The notes beneath the pieces were generated by a model that worked only from the letters and a program-made list of their open reading frames with translations, ran no database searches and had not been told where the DNA came from. Positions 51,418 to 60,897 of a stretch of DNA of 64,000 bases are shown piece after piece (the stretch's first letter is position 1; every line of letters starts with the position of its first letter). The position numbers were made by a program, and so were the translations under genes. Origin of the DNA: Pirellulales bacterium (lineage in GTDB: Bacteria; Planctomycetota; Planctomycetia; Pirellulales; Lacipirellulaceae). The stretch lies in the NCBI GenBank assembly GCA_028279215.1, contig JANQOF010000050.1:1-64000 (forward strand), read 5' to 3'.

Positions 51418-52649
51418 CCTCGAACGAGCAGCCATTCGAACGTCGACCCACCCGCTGGCAGTTTGGTCCCGGCCTACTGATTGCGGCTGCGTTCATTGGT
51501 CCTGGCACCGTCACAACGGCGAGTGTTGCGGGTGCACGATTCGGCTTTGCTCTTCTTTGGGCGCTCGTTTTTTCGGTAGTCGCCACGGTAGTGCTCCAAG
51601 AGATGGCGGCGCGACTCGGCCTGGTGGCGCGGATGGGACTTGCCGACGCGATTCGCCAATCGATAAGCCCCGTCTGGGCCCGTTGGCTGGCAATCGGAAT
51701 CGTTCTTGTAGCCATCGCCGTTGGCAATACCGCGTATCAAACGGGCAACCTCATGGGGGCCGGCGTTGGGATCTCGCAATTAACGGGGCTTTCGGTGGAG
51801 TTCGGTGCAGTGGTCGTTGGCATTGCGATTGCCATTGTTTTCTTGCTGGGAGTCGGTAACCGATACCTGTACCGGGTACTAGTTGGAATTGTGCTGGTGA
51901 TGAGCTGTGCATTCTTGGCTACCGCCGTCATAGTGGGGCCTAATGTGCCCGACGTGGCTCGTGGGATGCTGACCGTATCGATTCCTAAAGGATCGATACT
52001 CACGATCATGGCGCTGATCGGAACAACCGTTGTACCGTACAACCTGTTTTTGCACGCGACGGCGGTGCAGCAACGTTGGCCATTCCCCAGGAACACGGAC
52101 GTCAACTTGCGTCTGTCGCGGTTCGACACGGTGCTCTCGATCGCCATCGGCGGCGTCGTGACGATGGCGATTGTGGTTTCGGCGGCCACTACGCTGCAAT
52201 CGGCAGTCCCCACCGGTAACCTTAGCGAAATGACTAAGCAGCTCGAGCCGCTGTTGGGTTCGTCTGGATCGTTGCTGTTTGCGTTTGGTCTGGCGGCTGC
52301 TGGAATCACCAGCGGCATCACGGCGCCGCTGGCCGCTGGGTACACGATCGCTGGAGCTTTTCCGAACGCATCGCAAAAAACTGTGAAGGCAACTTGTGTG
52401 GCGGTCGTATTGATCGGGACGCTTCTAGCCGGGCTATTTGGCAAGAGCCCTCAGGCTACGATTGTGGTTGCTCAAGCGGCCAACGCAATTCTGCTCCCGC
52501 TGGTGGCCGTGTTCCTGCTGGTCGTCATGAACCGGCGCGAACTACTTGGCGATCATTGCAACGGACCGCTGCTTAACGTAGCCGGCGCCATCGTGGTGCT
52601 GGTCGCCATCGGACTAGGCGCGACGAGCCTTTTGGCGATCGGGTGGTAG
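51414..52649 (+). CDS. NRAMP-family transporter with altered metal-site motifs
   Basis: 411 residues with about eleven membrane helices. The first helix motif is FIGPGTVTTASVAGARFGFA, where classical NRAMP has DPGN; the sixth helix reads GTTVVPYNLFLHATAV, where MPHNLYLH is usual. So the metal-binding Asp, Asn, Met and probably the coordination set differ. Homologues with GPGT are known as divergent NRAMP-like proteins in several phyla, and some NRAMP-related proteins carry other ions. Overlap of 4 bases with the DUF2891 gene suggests joint expression. Start at 51414 with GTGGG upstream. Confidence 0.82.
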   Translation: MTSNEQPFERRPTRWQFGPGLLIAAAFIGPGTVTTASVAGARFGFALLWALVFSVVATVVLQEMAARLGLVARMGLADAIRQSISPVWARWLAIGIVLVAIAVGNTAYQTGNLMGAGVGISQLTGLSVEFGAVVVGIAIAIVFLLGVGNRYLYRVLVGIVLVMSCAFLATAVIVGPNVPDVARGMLTVSIPKGSILTIMALIGTTVVPYNLFLHATAVQQRWPFPRNTDVNLRLSRFDTVLSIAIGGVVTMAIVVSAATTLQSAVPTGNLSEMTKQLEPLLGSSGSLLFAFGLAAAGITSGITAPLAAGYTIAGAFPNASQKTVKATCVAVVLIGTLLAGLFGKSPQATIVVAQAANAILLPLVAVFLLVVMNRRELLGDHCNGPLLNVAGAIVVLVAIGLGATSLLAIGW

Positions 52650-52894
52650 TCTCCTATGACCCTGAAAACAGGCGTTGGGCGCAAAGGGCGATTGACACCA
52701 GGGCATTTGTCAGCGAAATCGGCAATCCAAATTCTTGCGACTCTAATCGCGACGACTTAGAATGCGCCACTTGGGGACAAGGCGGCCGGGTAGCGACTAG
52801 GGGCCTCTTCGTATCGTATGTCGCTATCGCGAACCGCCTTCATTGCGGATGAGTGATGACTGCTTGCGTCCACAAGATCGGCAATAGGTGCGCT

Positions 52895-55800
52895 ATGAAT
52901 TCTGCCGCAGAGAGTGCGTCGAGTCCAATCGAGTTCCATCGGCGCGAATCAATTCGACTGTTGACCGTTGCATTGTTCACGATCTCCTTCATGTGCACCG
53001 TTTCGGCGCCGTTGGCGACCGCTGCCAATGACTCCCAATTCGGTGCCGACGGCGACCCTGGCGCCGACGGCACCGACGGCGACCCACCAACCGACGGTGA
53101 CCCAGGTGAACCAGGGGGCGACGTGGTGGCTGACGCCGGGGTAGCTTTGCCTAATGGCGATGCCATGAACGAAGCCGACGCAAGTGGAGGGTTCGGCGGC
53201 GATGGTGGGTTTGGCGGCAGCAACACCAATCCCGGTGGAGGGCCCGGCGGGAACGGCGGCGACGGCGGAGTTGGTGGCAATGCCATGGCCAATGCTGCAA
53301 GCAATGTTTCCGCGGCATCGGCAATCGCGACGGCCTTTGCTACTGGAGGCGATGGAGGGTTTGGTGGCGACAACGGAAGTGGGACGCCACCGAATTTGGG
53401 CGTCGCAGGTAACGGCGGCGCAGGCGGCAGCGCAACCGTTTCGGCGGTTGCAGAGAACGATTCGGCCGACGTCGTCGAAGTGAACGCATCTGGCTTCGGC
53501 GGTTGGGGTGGAACAGGCGGTGGCGGAACCGATCTACCAGGCACTGGAGGCAACGGCGGTGAAGCGAGCATCGGCATCGGTGGCGTTTCCGGCATGTCGA
53601 CCGGAGGTGGCGATGTCGCGATTTTTGTCGAGCTGACTGGAGGGGATGGCGGAAACGGCATCCAAGCGGGGCAAGCGGGAAGCGGCGCAAACGCAACGAT
53701 CGGCAGCTTGGACGTCACGGGTTCCACATCCGGCACTTTGACTATCGACCAATCGACCCTGGGTGGCACAGGCGGCTCCGCCAACGGGTTCGCCAACCCA
53801 GGTTTCGGTGGTACCGCGACCTCCAATCTGATGTTAACAAATATCGGAGGCGGCGCGCTCGATGGCACCAGTTCCGCGACTGGTGGCACGGGCGGTTCGG
53901 GTACCGCGCCGAGCAATGGCCGAGATGGCGCCTTCGCGACTGCAACTTCCAGCCTCACAACCATCGGTAGCGTAGAGTCGACTGCGACGGCGACGGGTGG
54001 ACATGGAGGCGCTGGAGTTGATGGCGGCATAGGGGGCAATGGATCGCAAGCCACGGTATCCGCGTTTGGCGAATCGACCGGTAACAGCAATGTCGACGTC
54101 CGCGCAATACTGACCGGCGGAAATGGTGGTCATGGATCCGCTGGCGGCTCTGCGGGAAACGGCGCGGACGCGACATTGGTTGACGCCGTGAATGCCGTCA
54201 CCGACGGCCGGATCGATCTAAATCAAAATGCCAATGCAGGAGACGGTGGTGGCGGCAGCGGTACGCTCGGAACGCCTGGCAACGCGGTATCGACGCTCGA
54301 TTTCAGCCATCCGGGATCAGGGGAACTCCGCGGCATCGTCAGTGCCGAAGGGGGGAGCGGGAGCGAGTTTGCCGACGGAACGGGCCACGATGGTGCTAAC
54401 GGCGGGACAGCCATAGCATCTGGCATTTTTGGCGCGGATGGCGCTGTTAACTTCACCTCGGTCTCTGCCACCGGCGGCAACGGCGGTGCTTCGAACGATG
54501 CAACCGGCGGCGCGGGCGGCGCGGCCACCGCTTCGGCCGAGGGAACTTCAACCAACGACATCGTCGACCTTCACGTAGAGCAAACCGGGGGATCAGGCGG
54601 ACAAGGGCACCAAGGCGGCGCGGGCGCCGACTCAACTCTTTCCACGACGGGCCTGCCGGGCGACGCGCTCAAAGCAACATCGGCAACGGGGTTCATACGA
54701 TTGCAACAGGCAGCCACCGGCGGCGACGGCGGTAGCGGCGACGGTGCGGCCGCAACACCGGGCACGGCGGGCAACGGCAATTCGATACTCGAATACACCA
54801 ACGCCGGTACAGGAAACCTCACTGGTTTCTCAACGGCGACAGGCGGCACGGGCGGTAGCGGCTTAAGCGGCGCGGACGGTGGTGTTGGGGGCACCGGCAC
54901 CGCATCGATTGATCTTACTGGATCAGGTAACATCACGGCTGAAGCGACTGCGAATGGTGGTGGCGGTGGCACCGTGAACTCGGGAAGCGCTTCCGCTGGG
55001 GATGGTGGCGTCGCGGTCGTGAACCCGTCGTCGGCCGAGTCGACAGGCACTGGAAGCGCGACGCTTGAAGTCATGCAGATTGGCGGGGCGGGTAGCGGCG
55101 CGACATTTGGTGGCAACGGTGGCAATGGGGCAAGTTCGACAGTCACGGATGCGGTGAGCGTTGCCACCACGACTGGTTCTGCGGGCATGACGCAAGCGGC
55201 CATCGGCGGCAACGGCGGATCGGCCAACGCAACGGGCCTCACCGGTAACGGCGGCAATGCTGCCTCGCACATCACAGGATTCAACAACCCCGGCACTGGC
55301 AACCTTCGCGCGAACGCAATTGCGGAAGGAGGTAACGGTGGGTCTGGGCAAAGCGGACCTGACGGCGGTGATGGCGGAGACGCGGTGGCCGAAATCAACG
55401 TTACGAGTGCTGGTCAGATTGGTGTGAATCCCCGCTTTGGTGCAAACGCATTCGCAACAGGTGGTACCGCTGGCGGAGCAAGTGATGGGGGCGCAGGAGG
55501 AACGGCGGGTGACGCCACGGCTACTGCCACCGCCATGGGAACCGCCTCGGCCAAAGTTCATGTCTATGCGAATGCCGCTGGTGGCGCGTTTGCACCAACC
55601 AGCGACGCAACCACCATTGCCGGCAATGGCCTTGCGACTGCCACGGGCAGCGGCGCGTCGGGGCAGTCTGACTCCTTCTCGTCTACTACAAGCTTTCTGT
55701 TCAATTCTGGCGTCACTTCCATAGCCAAAGGTCCGATTAGCGGACACGAGTCGACCGCCGTCCGCTCCGGCGCTTCGCACACGAGCGTCGGGCCGACCAT

Positions 55801-56644
55801 TGGCGATGCCGCGAGCTTCCAGTCGATAGGCCTGATCGACACCGAGCCAACCGACTCCGAAGTACTGTCGGCAGTTGCCGGTACGACCAACGTGGCAGGC
55901 AGTTTCGACGTTGGTGGCACCAGCGACATGTTTGGCATCGCCGTGATGGGCGGTGGTCACAACGACGATGGATCTTCCGGCTCCCTCTTGATGCAATCGG
56001 AAATCCTACTTGCCTTCAACACCAACACGCTCAGCCAACCTGACTACAACGGCCTGCAAGACTTGAAGCTTGGCCTGGTTGAAGCGAGCACCGAGGGCAA
56101 TGGATTCTCTGAGCTCAACTTCCGTGTCGAAACGTTTGCAGGAGTGTTGGTCGACGAGACATTCAACTCCGCCGCGGCCGCCGACGCCTACTTTACCGAC
56201 AACGTCTTGGACCTTGGTGGAGTGGAATTAGGGGAACTTCCCAGCGGCCGACAAAACCTACAACTATTCTTCGACTTGACCACCGAGAATCCCGACGACG
56301 CCTACGCCATCTCGCTGGTGATCGGAACAATCGCCACCGGCCTGCCGGGCGACTTCAATGGCGATGGCATGGTCAACCTCGCCGACTACACGGTGTGGCG
56401 CGACAACCTGGGCGCACCGGACGACGCGCTGATCAACAACAATGGCGACGAGGCACCCGGCGTCGGCCAGGGCGACTACACGGTCTGGAAGAACAACTTC
56501 GGCGCACCGGGAGCGGCGACCGCCTTGACCGCGCATAGCGCAGTGCCCGAGCCTTCTACCCTGATGAGCGTCGTCGGAATGCTGCTGGTCGCTAGTTCCA
56601 GCCGTCGCGCTTTCGGCCGCGTTTGCGCTTCTCGGATGCCGTGA
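52895..56644 (+). CDS. Giant glycine-rich PEP-CTERM surface protein
   Basis: 1249 residues. Signal peptide (LLTVALFTISFMCTVSAPLATA), then more than 850 residues of low-complexity Gly/Ala/Asn/Thr repeats of the form GGxGGxG (for example ATGGTGGSGTAPSNGRDG), interrupted by short hydrophobic blocks every 90 or so residues. From about residue 940 a more ordinary domain follows (FSSTTSFLFNSGVTSIAKG ... LSQPDYNGLQDLKLGLV). A dockerin-like repeat ([19 protein letters not shown]) and a PEP-CTERM tail (VPEPSTLMSVVG) end it. It resembles a fibrous surface or matrix protein in layout, like PGRS proteins only in composition. Start at 52895 with AGGTG upstream. It overlaps the LuxR-type gene by 53 bases at its 3' end. 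Confidence 0.85.
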   Translation: MNSAAESASSPIEFHRRESIRLLTVALFTISFMCTVSAPLATAANDSQFGADGDPGADGTDGDPPTDGDPGEPGGDVVADAGVALPNGDAMNEADASGGFGGDGGFGGSNTNPGGGPGGNGGDGGVGGNAMANAASNVSAASAIATAFATGGDGGFGGDNGSGTPPNLGVAGNGGAGGSATVSAVAENDSADVVEVNASGFGGWGGTGGGGTDLPGTGGNGGEASIGIGGVSGMSTGGGDVAIFVELTGGDGGNGIQAGQAGSGANATIGSLDVTGSTSGTLTIDQSTLGGTGGSANGFANPGFGGTATSNLMLTNIGGGALDGTSSATGGTGGSGTAPSNGRDGAFATATSSLTTIGSVESTATATGGHGGAGVDGGIGGNGSQATVSAFGESTGNSNVDVRAILTGGNGGHGSAGGSAGNGADATLVDAVNAVTDGRIDLNQNANAGDGGGGSGTLGTPGNAVSTLDFSHPGSGELRGIVSAEGGSGSEFADGTGHDGANGGTAIASGIFGADGAVNFTSVSATGGNGGASNDATGGAGGAATASAEGTSTNDIVDLHVEQTGGSGGQGHQGGAGADSTLSTTGLPGDALKATSATGFIRLQQAATGGDGGSGDGAAATPGTAGNGNSILEYTNAGTGNLTGFSTATGGTGGSGLSGADGGVGGTGTASIDLTGSGNITAEATANGGGGGTVNSGSASAGDGGVAVVNPSSAESTGTGSATLEVMQIGGAGSGATFGGNGGNGASSTVTDAVSVATTTGSAGMTQAAIGGNGGSANATGLTGNGGNAASHITGFNNPGTGNLRANAIAEGGNGGSGQSGPDGGDGGDAVAEINVTSAGQIGVNPRFGANAFATGGTAGGASDGGAGGTAGDATATATAMGTASAKVHVYANAAGGAFAPTSDATTIAGNGLATATGSGASGQSDSFSSTTSFLFNSGVTSIAKGPISGHESTAVRSGASHTSVGPTIGDAASFQSIGLIDTEPTDSEVLSAVAGTTNVAGSFDVGGTSDMFGIAVMGGGHNDDGSSGSLLMQSEILLAFNTNTLSQPDYNGLQDLKLGLVEASTEGNGFSELNFRVETFAGVLVDETFNSAAAADAYFTDNVLDLGGVELGELPSGRQNLQLFFDLTTENPDDAYAISLVIGTIATGLPGDFNGDGMVNLADYTVWRDNLGAPDDALINNNGDEAPGVGQGDYTVWKNNFGAPGAATALTAHSAVPEPSTLMSVVGMLLVASSSRRAFGRVCASRMP

Positions 56645-56855
56645 GCGTCTCACCAACCTTGGTGATGCGCTGCTTGATTGCAACCCGGACCAACAGGGCG
56701 ACCTTGTTGACGCCCAGTTTGCCCATCGCTCGCATTCGGTGCGAGTTAATGGTCGACGTGGCGACGCCCAAGATGTTGGCAGCGTCCTCGTCGGTACAAC
56801 CCAGGCTAATCAGCCGCACGACTTCGCGTTCGCGTTTGGTTAAATCATTTGCCAT
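56592..56855 (-). CDS. LuxR/GerE-type HTH protein, stand-alone
   Basis: 87 residues. Only the DNA-binding domain: LTKREREVVRLISLGCTDED, then AANILGVATSTINSHRMRAM and GKLGVNKVALLVRVAIKQ, matching the GerE/FixJ helix-turn-helix. There is no receiver or sensor domain. The tail is basic (SEKRKRGRKRDGW). It overlaps, tail to tail, the end of the glycine-rich protein gene, so the two transcripts are complementary over 53 bases. It may regulate that gene or others; nothing shows which. Confidence 0.85.
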   Translation of the reverse strand: MANDLTKREREVVRLISLGCTDEDAANILGVATSTINSHRMRAMGKLGVNKVALLVRVAIKQRITKVGETLTASEKRKRGRKRDGWN

Positions 56856-56984
56856 GGTTAGCGGTTTTACCCCAAAACTCATGGAGTTCAAGTCCATGCG
56901 GCGATCCGCTTGCAAAACAGGGCCAACTGCGGCGACCTGACGCCAGTCGCTCGAGCAAACCGGCGGGCAACCGCGCGCGATTGC

Positions 56985-57911
56985 CTATGCCGCGTCTAGA
57001 CTTTCGACAATCGCCGCTTCGACGGCGGCGGCGTCCATCTGCACGGCGACGTCCATATTGGGTTGCTCGGCAGTTACCGCGCGGCGTTCGAATACCGTTT
57101 CGCCGTGGGTTAGTTCGCCAGCGGTCTCCACATCGCCGTACATTCGCTGCATCGTGAATAGCGCCGGGCGCATGGCCGCGACTAACGCAACCACGTCGTG
57201 TACCAGGATGCCTTCGAGCCCCAAGTGCTGACGCGCAGCCCGATATGCGCCGGGCAAAATGCGCTCGAGCAAGACGGCGGTGCGCGAATCTCGCGATTTG
57301 AGCCTTTCGAGAAAGTCGAAACCAAGTATCACTTCGCCGGTGACATCGATAGGGATCACGGTCTTGGTAATTGGGGAATTGAACACCTGGCGAGCTGCTT
57401 CGCTGTCGCAATAGATGTTGAACTCCGCCGCCGCCGTGACATTGCCAGGGGCCGCCAGCGTGCCACCTCGGATTATGAGATGGCCGATCATACCGGCCAG
57501 GTCGGGTTCGTATCGCAGCATGTCGGCGATGTTCGAAAGCGGACCGGTGGCCACGATGGTGATATCGCCTGGGGCTTTGCGAATCTCGTCGCTCAGCACT
57601 TTTACCGACCGATGGCGATTGGCGAGTTCGGCCACCTGAAGTCCGGCTCCGCATAATCCATCGTCGCCATGTAGATGTCGGGCGTTGGTACGGAGGATCT
57701 GCTCGGGAGACGCTGCACCGATTCGCGGCCAGCGTTTCGGATCGAAGTGTTCGACAAGCGCTTGAACGTTGCGGCTGGCCTGCTCAGGTTCCACGTTGCC
57801 GCCGGTGGCGGTGACCGCGATTACTTCTAGTTCTTCCGCGGCGAGCGCCAAGCACAGTGCGATGGCATCGTCGTAGCCGGGGTCCATGTCGAGAATCACG
57901 TGACGCGGCAT
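56985..57911 (-). CDS. Nucleoside hydrolase (inosine-uridine-preferring family)
   Basis: 308 residues. Starts MPRHVILDMDPGYDDAIALC, with the calcium-binding DxDPGxDDA motif of the family. Then TGGNVEPEQASRNVQALVEHF, TIVATGPLSNIADML, and HDVVALVAAMRPALF with the late His-Asp pair. It cleaves the N-glycosidic bond of nucleosides to free base and ribose, for salvage. GGATGAGG precedes the ATG. It stands divergent from trpD, 137 bases apart. Confidence 0.92.
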   Translation of the reverse strand: MPRHVILDMDPGYDDAIALCLALAAEELEVIAVTATGGNVEPEQASRNVQALVEHFDPKRWPRIGAASPEQILRTNARHLHGDDGLCGAGLQVAELANRHRSVKVLSDEIRKAPGDITIVATGPLSNIADMLRYEPDLAGMIGHLIIRGGTLAAPGNVTAAAEFNIYCDSEAARQVFNSPITKTVIPIDVTGEVILGFDFLERLKSRDSRTAVLLERILPGAYRAARQHLGLEGILVHDVVALVAAMRPALFTMQRMYGDVETAGELTHGETVFERRAVTAEQPNMDVAVQMDAAAVEAAIVESLDAA

Positions 57912-58048
57912 TGGCGCCTCATCCTTCTTGTTGCGAAAAGAAAATACGTCGGTCCATCGCCGCTTTCGGCGGCATTCCCTATCCTTTATCCTGGACGGCG
58001 TGCCTTGGCACAATGCGTATTCTCGTCATCCATCCAGAGTTTTTGTAG

Positions 58049-59074
58049 ATGAATCCTCAGATTGCAGAAATTGTCGGTCGCGTCGCTGGTGGACAAGATC
58101 TGTCGATGGATCAAATGGAAGCGGTGATGGATCTGGTGATGCAGGGCGAATGCACCGACGAGGAAATCGGCCTGCTGCTGACCGGTCTGGCTGCCAAAGG
58201 GGAAACGGTCGACGAAGTAGCTGGTGCCGCCACGGCGATGCGCAACCACATGACTCCCATCCGAACTACCCGTACGGGAGTCGTTGATACCTGTGGCACC
58301 GGCGGTGGCGGTTCGCAAACGTTCAACATCAGCACCACCGCCGCCATTGTGGCCGCGGCGGCGGGCGTGCCGGTGGCCAAGCATGGCAACCGAAGTGTTA
58401 CCAGCCGTAGCGGCTCGGCCGACGTGCTTGCCGCGCTGGGTGTGAACCTGGATGCGTCGCGCGAACAAGTGGAAGCCTGCCTCGACGAACTCGGGTTATG
58501 CTTTTGCTTCGCCCCATTGGCGCATCCCGCCATGCGCCATGTCGGCGCGGTCCGCAAGAAGCTCGGAATTCGTACGATCTTCAACGTCCTCGGTCCGCTG
58601 GCGAATCCCGCCGGAGCTATGTATCAACTGCTGGGCGCGGGTCGCGGCGAATTGCAACCGCTGCTGGCGTCCGCGATGCAGCGGCTGGGGACCGAGCGGA
58701 CGCTGGTGGTGCATGGCGCCGACGGCATGGGCGACGTTACCTGTAATGGCGAGACGCGCGTGACTTGCGTCACACCTGACGCGATTGAGGAGTTCACCTG
58801 GACACCAGCCGACTTCGGCTTGGATACGTCGCCAACAGACACGCTGGAAATTGAATCGCCGCACCAAAGCGCGGCGATCGTGCTACAGCTACTTGGTGGC
58901 GAACTTGGCCCGCCGCGCGACGTGGTGGTACTCAACGCAGCCGCTGCCCTAATCGCCGCCGGCGAAACGGACGAGCCGCTGACGGCCGCCAAGATGGCGG
59001 CAGAGGCCATCGACTCAGGCGCGGCAGCCGAACTGCTCGCCAAGTTGGGCCACATGTCGCACGCGGCCGCCTGA
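58049..59074 (+). CDS. trpD: Anthranilate phosphoribosyltransferase
   Basis: 341 residues, normal length. It joins anthranilate to PRPP in the second step of tryptophan synthesis. Motifs: DTCGTGGGGSQTFNISTTAA (PRPP loop), AKHGNRSVTSRSGSADVLAA (the KHGNR and substrate region), FCFAPLAHPAMRHVGAVRKK and NPLGPLANPA-type NVLGPLANPAG. N-terminal helical domain EIVGRVAGGQDLSMDQMEAV. Single trp gene here; the rest of the pathway is elsewhere. The ribosome binding site is weak. Confidence 0.95.
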   Translation: MNPQIAEIVGRVAGGQDLSMDQMEAVMDLVMQGECTDEEIGLLLTGLAAKGETVDEVAGAATAMRNHMTPIRTTRTGVVDTCGTGGGGSQTFNISTTAAIVAAAAGVPVAKHGNRSVTSRSGSADVLAALGVNLDASREQVEACLDELGLCFCFAPLAHPAMRHVGAVRKKLGIRTIFNVLGPLANPAGAMYQLLGAGRGELQPLLASAMQRLGTERTLVVHGADGMGDVTCNGETRVTCVTPDAIEEFTWTPADFGLDTSPTDTLEIESPHQSAAIVLQLLGGELGPPRDVVVLNAAAALIAAGETDEPLTAAKMAAEAIDSGAAAELLAKLGHMSHAAA

Positions 59075-59100
59075 GGTTGGGCATGGCCTGGCACACAGAA

Positions 59101-60897
59101 CTATTGCTCTCGGACGCTGAACTCCAACTTCCAGCGGTCGTCGCTCGTGGTGCCGACGCACCATAGTTCAAACATGCCAAGCTCGGTGATGTGCGATTCG
59201 AATCGCACGGGAACATACGACTCGTCCGTTTCGTCGGTTGCATTCAACGTGGCTTCGAGGGCGTCGGTCTCGGTCAGTTCTTCTTCGTCGATCGCCGGCA
59301 GCACGTCCCCTGGCTTGTCCTGCGGACGCATGGCGGAACTGAAAAAGCGAAAATGTGCCGGTTCGCCCAGCACCAATCCGATGTCATTCGAGGGCACCTC
59401 GACAGATGTTCCTTCCTCCATTCCAAACGCCACCACGCACAACGCACGCAACGGCCGCGGCGCGCCAGGAATAGCCAGTCCGGCGGTTTCGATTCCAACG
59501 TAGTATGATCGCGCCACGCCGCCGCGAATGCGAACGCCGCCGTGCTCCTTCGTCCACCCGTAGTAAGCGGCGCCGCGAGCCACGGCGAAGTCGAGATCGC
59601 GTGCGCCCGGCAACTCCTCGGCCGGTGTCGACTCGCCCGCCCAACTGCCGATCACCCGCAACACTAGCGACTTGAGTACATCGGCCTTGAACACGCCACC
59701 GTTGAACAGCACGTGCGTTGGGTACGCCGCGCCGCGTCCCTCGTCGGCATGCGCCGAAAGGAATCCGGCGAGGTGCCGAGTGATACCGACATCGGGCTCG
59801 AACGGCAAGCCAATCTCCTGAAAGCCTGACGCCCGTTGCCGTTCGGGCTTGGCGAATAAGTCGCACTCGGGAAAGAAACCGCCAATCAAGAGTTCGGTGG
59901 CCAACTCGCGCGGCACGTCAACCGATACCGTACCGCCGATTAGCTTGCTGCCTCGGCCCAACACCGAAACACGGTGAGTATCCGGGGCATCGGCGGCGAG
60001 CAAAGACTCCTTGGCGTCGCGGCACGCATGCCACAGCGACACCGACTGCCAGGCGTCGAGATTTACGCCTTGGTCGGCGAATAGAGACGCCACTTGATGA
60101 GCGAGAGCGAGGTCCATGTTGTCGCCGCCAACAAGCAGGTGATCGCCCACCGCCAAGCGTTCGAGCGCAAGTTCGCCATCGGCTTCGGCCACGTCGATCA
60201 GCGTCAGGTCGGTCGTGCCACCGCCTACATCGCACACCAATAAGCGATCACCCGCAGAAAGATCGTTTCGCCAGTCGTCGCCGCGCTGCGCTAGCCAGGC
60301 GTAAACGGCCGCCTGCGGTTCCTCGAGCAACACGATGCTGGGAGGCAACCCGGCGGTGAGCGCTGCCTCGCGGGTTAGTTCGCGCGCGGCAGCATCGAAC
60401 GACGCCGGCACGGTCAACACCACGTGCTGCTCGGCAATGGCCGCCTCTGGGAACTTGGCGTGCCACGCGGCAACCAAATGCTCGAGGTAGCGTTGCGACG
60501 CGACGAGCGGGGAGACCTTTTCGACCCCTTCTGGCGCACCATGCGGTAACAGCGCCGTGCGTCGATCCACGCGGCTATGGCACAACCAACTCTTGGCCGC
60601 CACGACGGTGCGGTCGGGTACGTCAGCGCCTTGCCGACGCGCATACTCGCCGACCGCAAACTTGCGGTTATTGGCCCATGGCAAATCCAAGCTCCCGCCC
60701 GCTTCGTGCTCGGGCGCCAGGTACATGAACGATGGTAGCGACGGCCGCTGGTCGACGGTACCGGCGGCAACTAGCTGTGGAATCTCCAGCAACTCGACGT
60801 CGGGCGTGCCGCTATCGAGGGCGACGTAGGCCACAACGCCGTTAGTGGTTCCAAGATCAATGCCGACGACGTATTTGGCAGCCACAACTTCGTTCAC
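59101..60897 (-). CDS. Hsp70-family protein (HscC-like), DUF2760-associated
   Basis: 598 residues. The actin-like ATPase domain is complete: VGIDLGTTNGVVAYV (phosphate loop 1), VVLTVPASFDAAARELTREA, LLVCDVGGGTTDLTLI (phosphate loop 2), GGDNMDLALAHQVASLF and LFNGGVFKADVL. The C-terminal 150 residues are a shortened beta domain in place of the full substrate-binding and lid domains of DnaK. A GTG start follows the stop codon of the DUF2760 gene with no gap, so translation is coupled. Known Hsp70-type relatives with DUF2760 neighbours have no firmly established client. Confidence 0.9.
   Translation of the reverse strand: MNEVVAAKYVVGIDLGTTNGVVAYVALDSGTPDVELLEIPQLVAAGTVDQRPSLPSFMYLAPEHEAGGSLDLPWANNRKFAVGEYARRQGADVPDRTVVAAKSWLCHSRVDRRTALLPHGAPEGVEKVSPLVASQRYLEHLVAAWHAKFPEAAIAEQHVVLTVPASFDAAARELTREAALTAGLPPSIVLLEEPQAAVYAWLAQRGDDWRNDLSAGDRLLVCDVGGGTTDLTLIDVAEADGELALERLAVGDHLLVGGDNMDLALAHQVASLFADQGVNLDAWQSVSLWHACRDAKESLLAADAPDTHRVSVLGRGSKLIGGTVSVDVPRELATELLIGGFFPECDLFAKPERQRASGFQEIGLPFEPDVGITRHLAGFLSAHADEGRGAAYPTHVLFNGGVFKADVLKSLVLRVIGSWAGESTPAEELPGARDLDFAVARGAAYYGWTKEHGGVRIRGGVARSYYVGIETAGLAIPGAPRPLRALCVVAFGMEEGTSVEVPSNDIGLVLGEPAHFRFFSSAMRPQDKPGDVLPAIDEEELTETDALEATLNATDETDESYVPVRFESHITELGMFELWCVGTTSDDRWKLEFSVREQ

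Noticed and set aside
52840..54090. A 416-residue minus-strand frame rich in proline, and similar ones at 54571-55398 and 54923-55996
   Set aside because: They are mirror images of glycine codons of the glycine-rich gene; the plus-strand frame has a signal peptide, dockerin-like repeat and PEP-CTERM tail.
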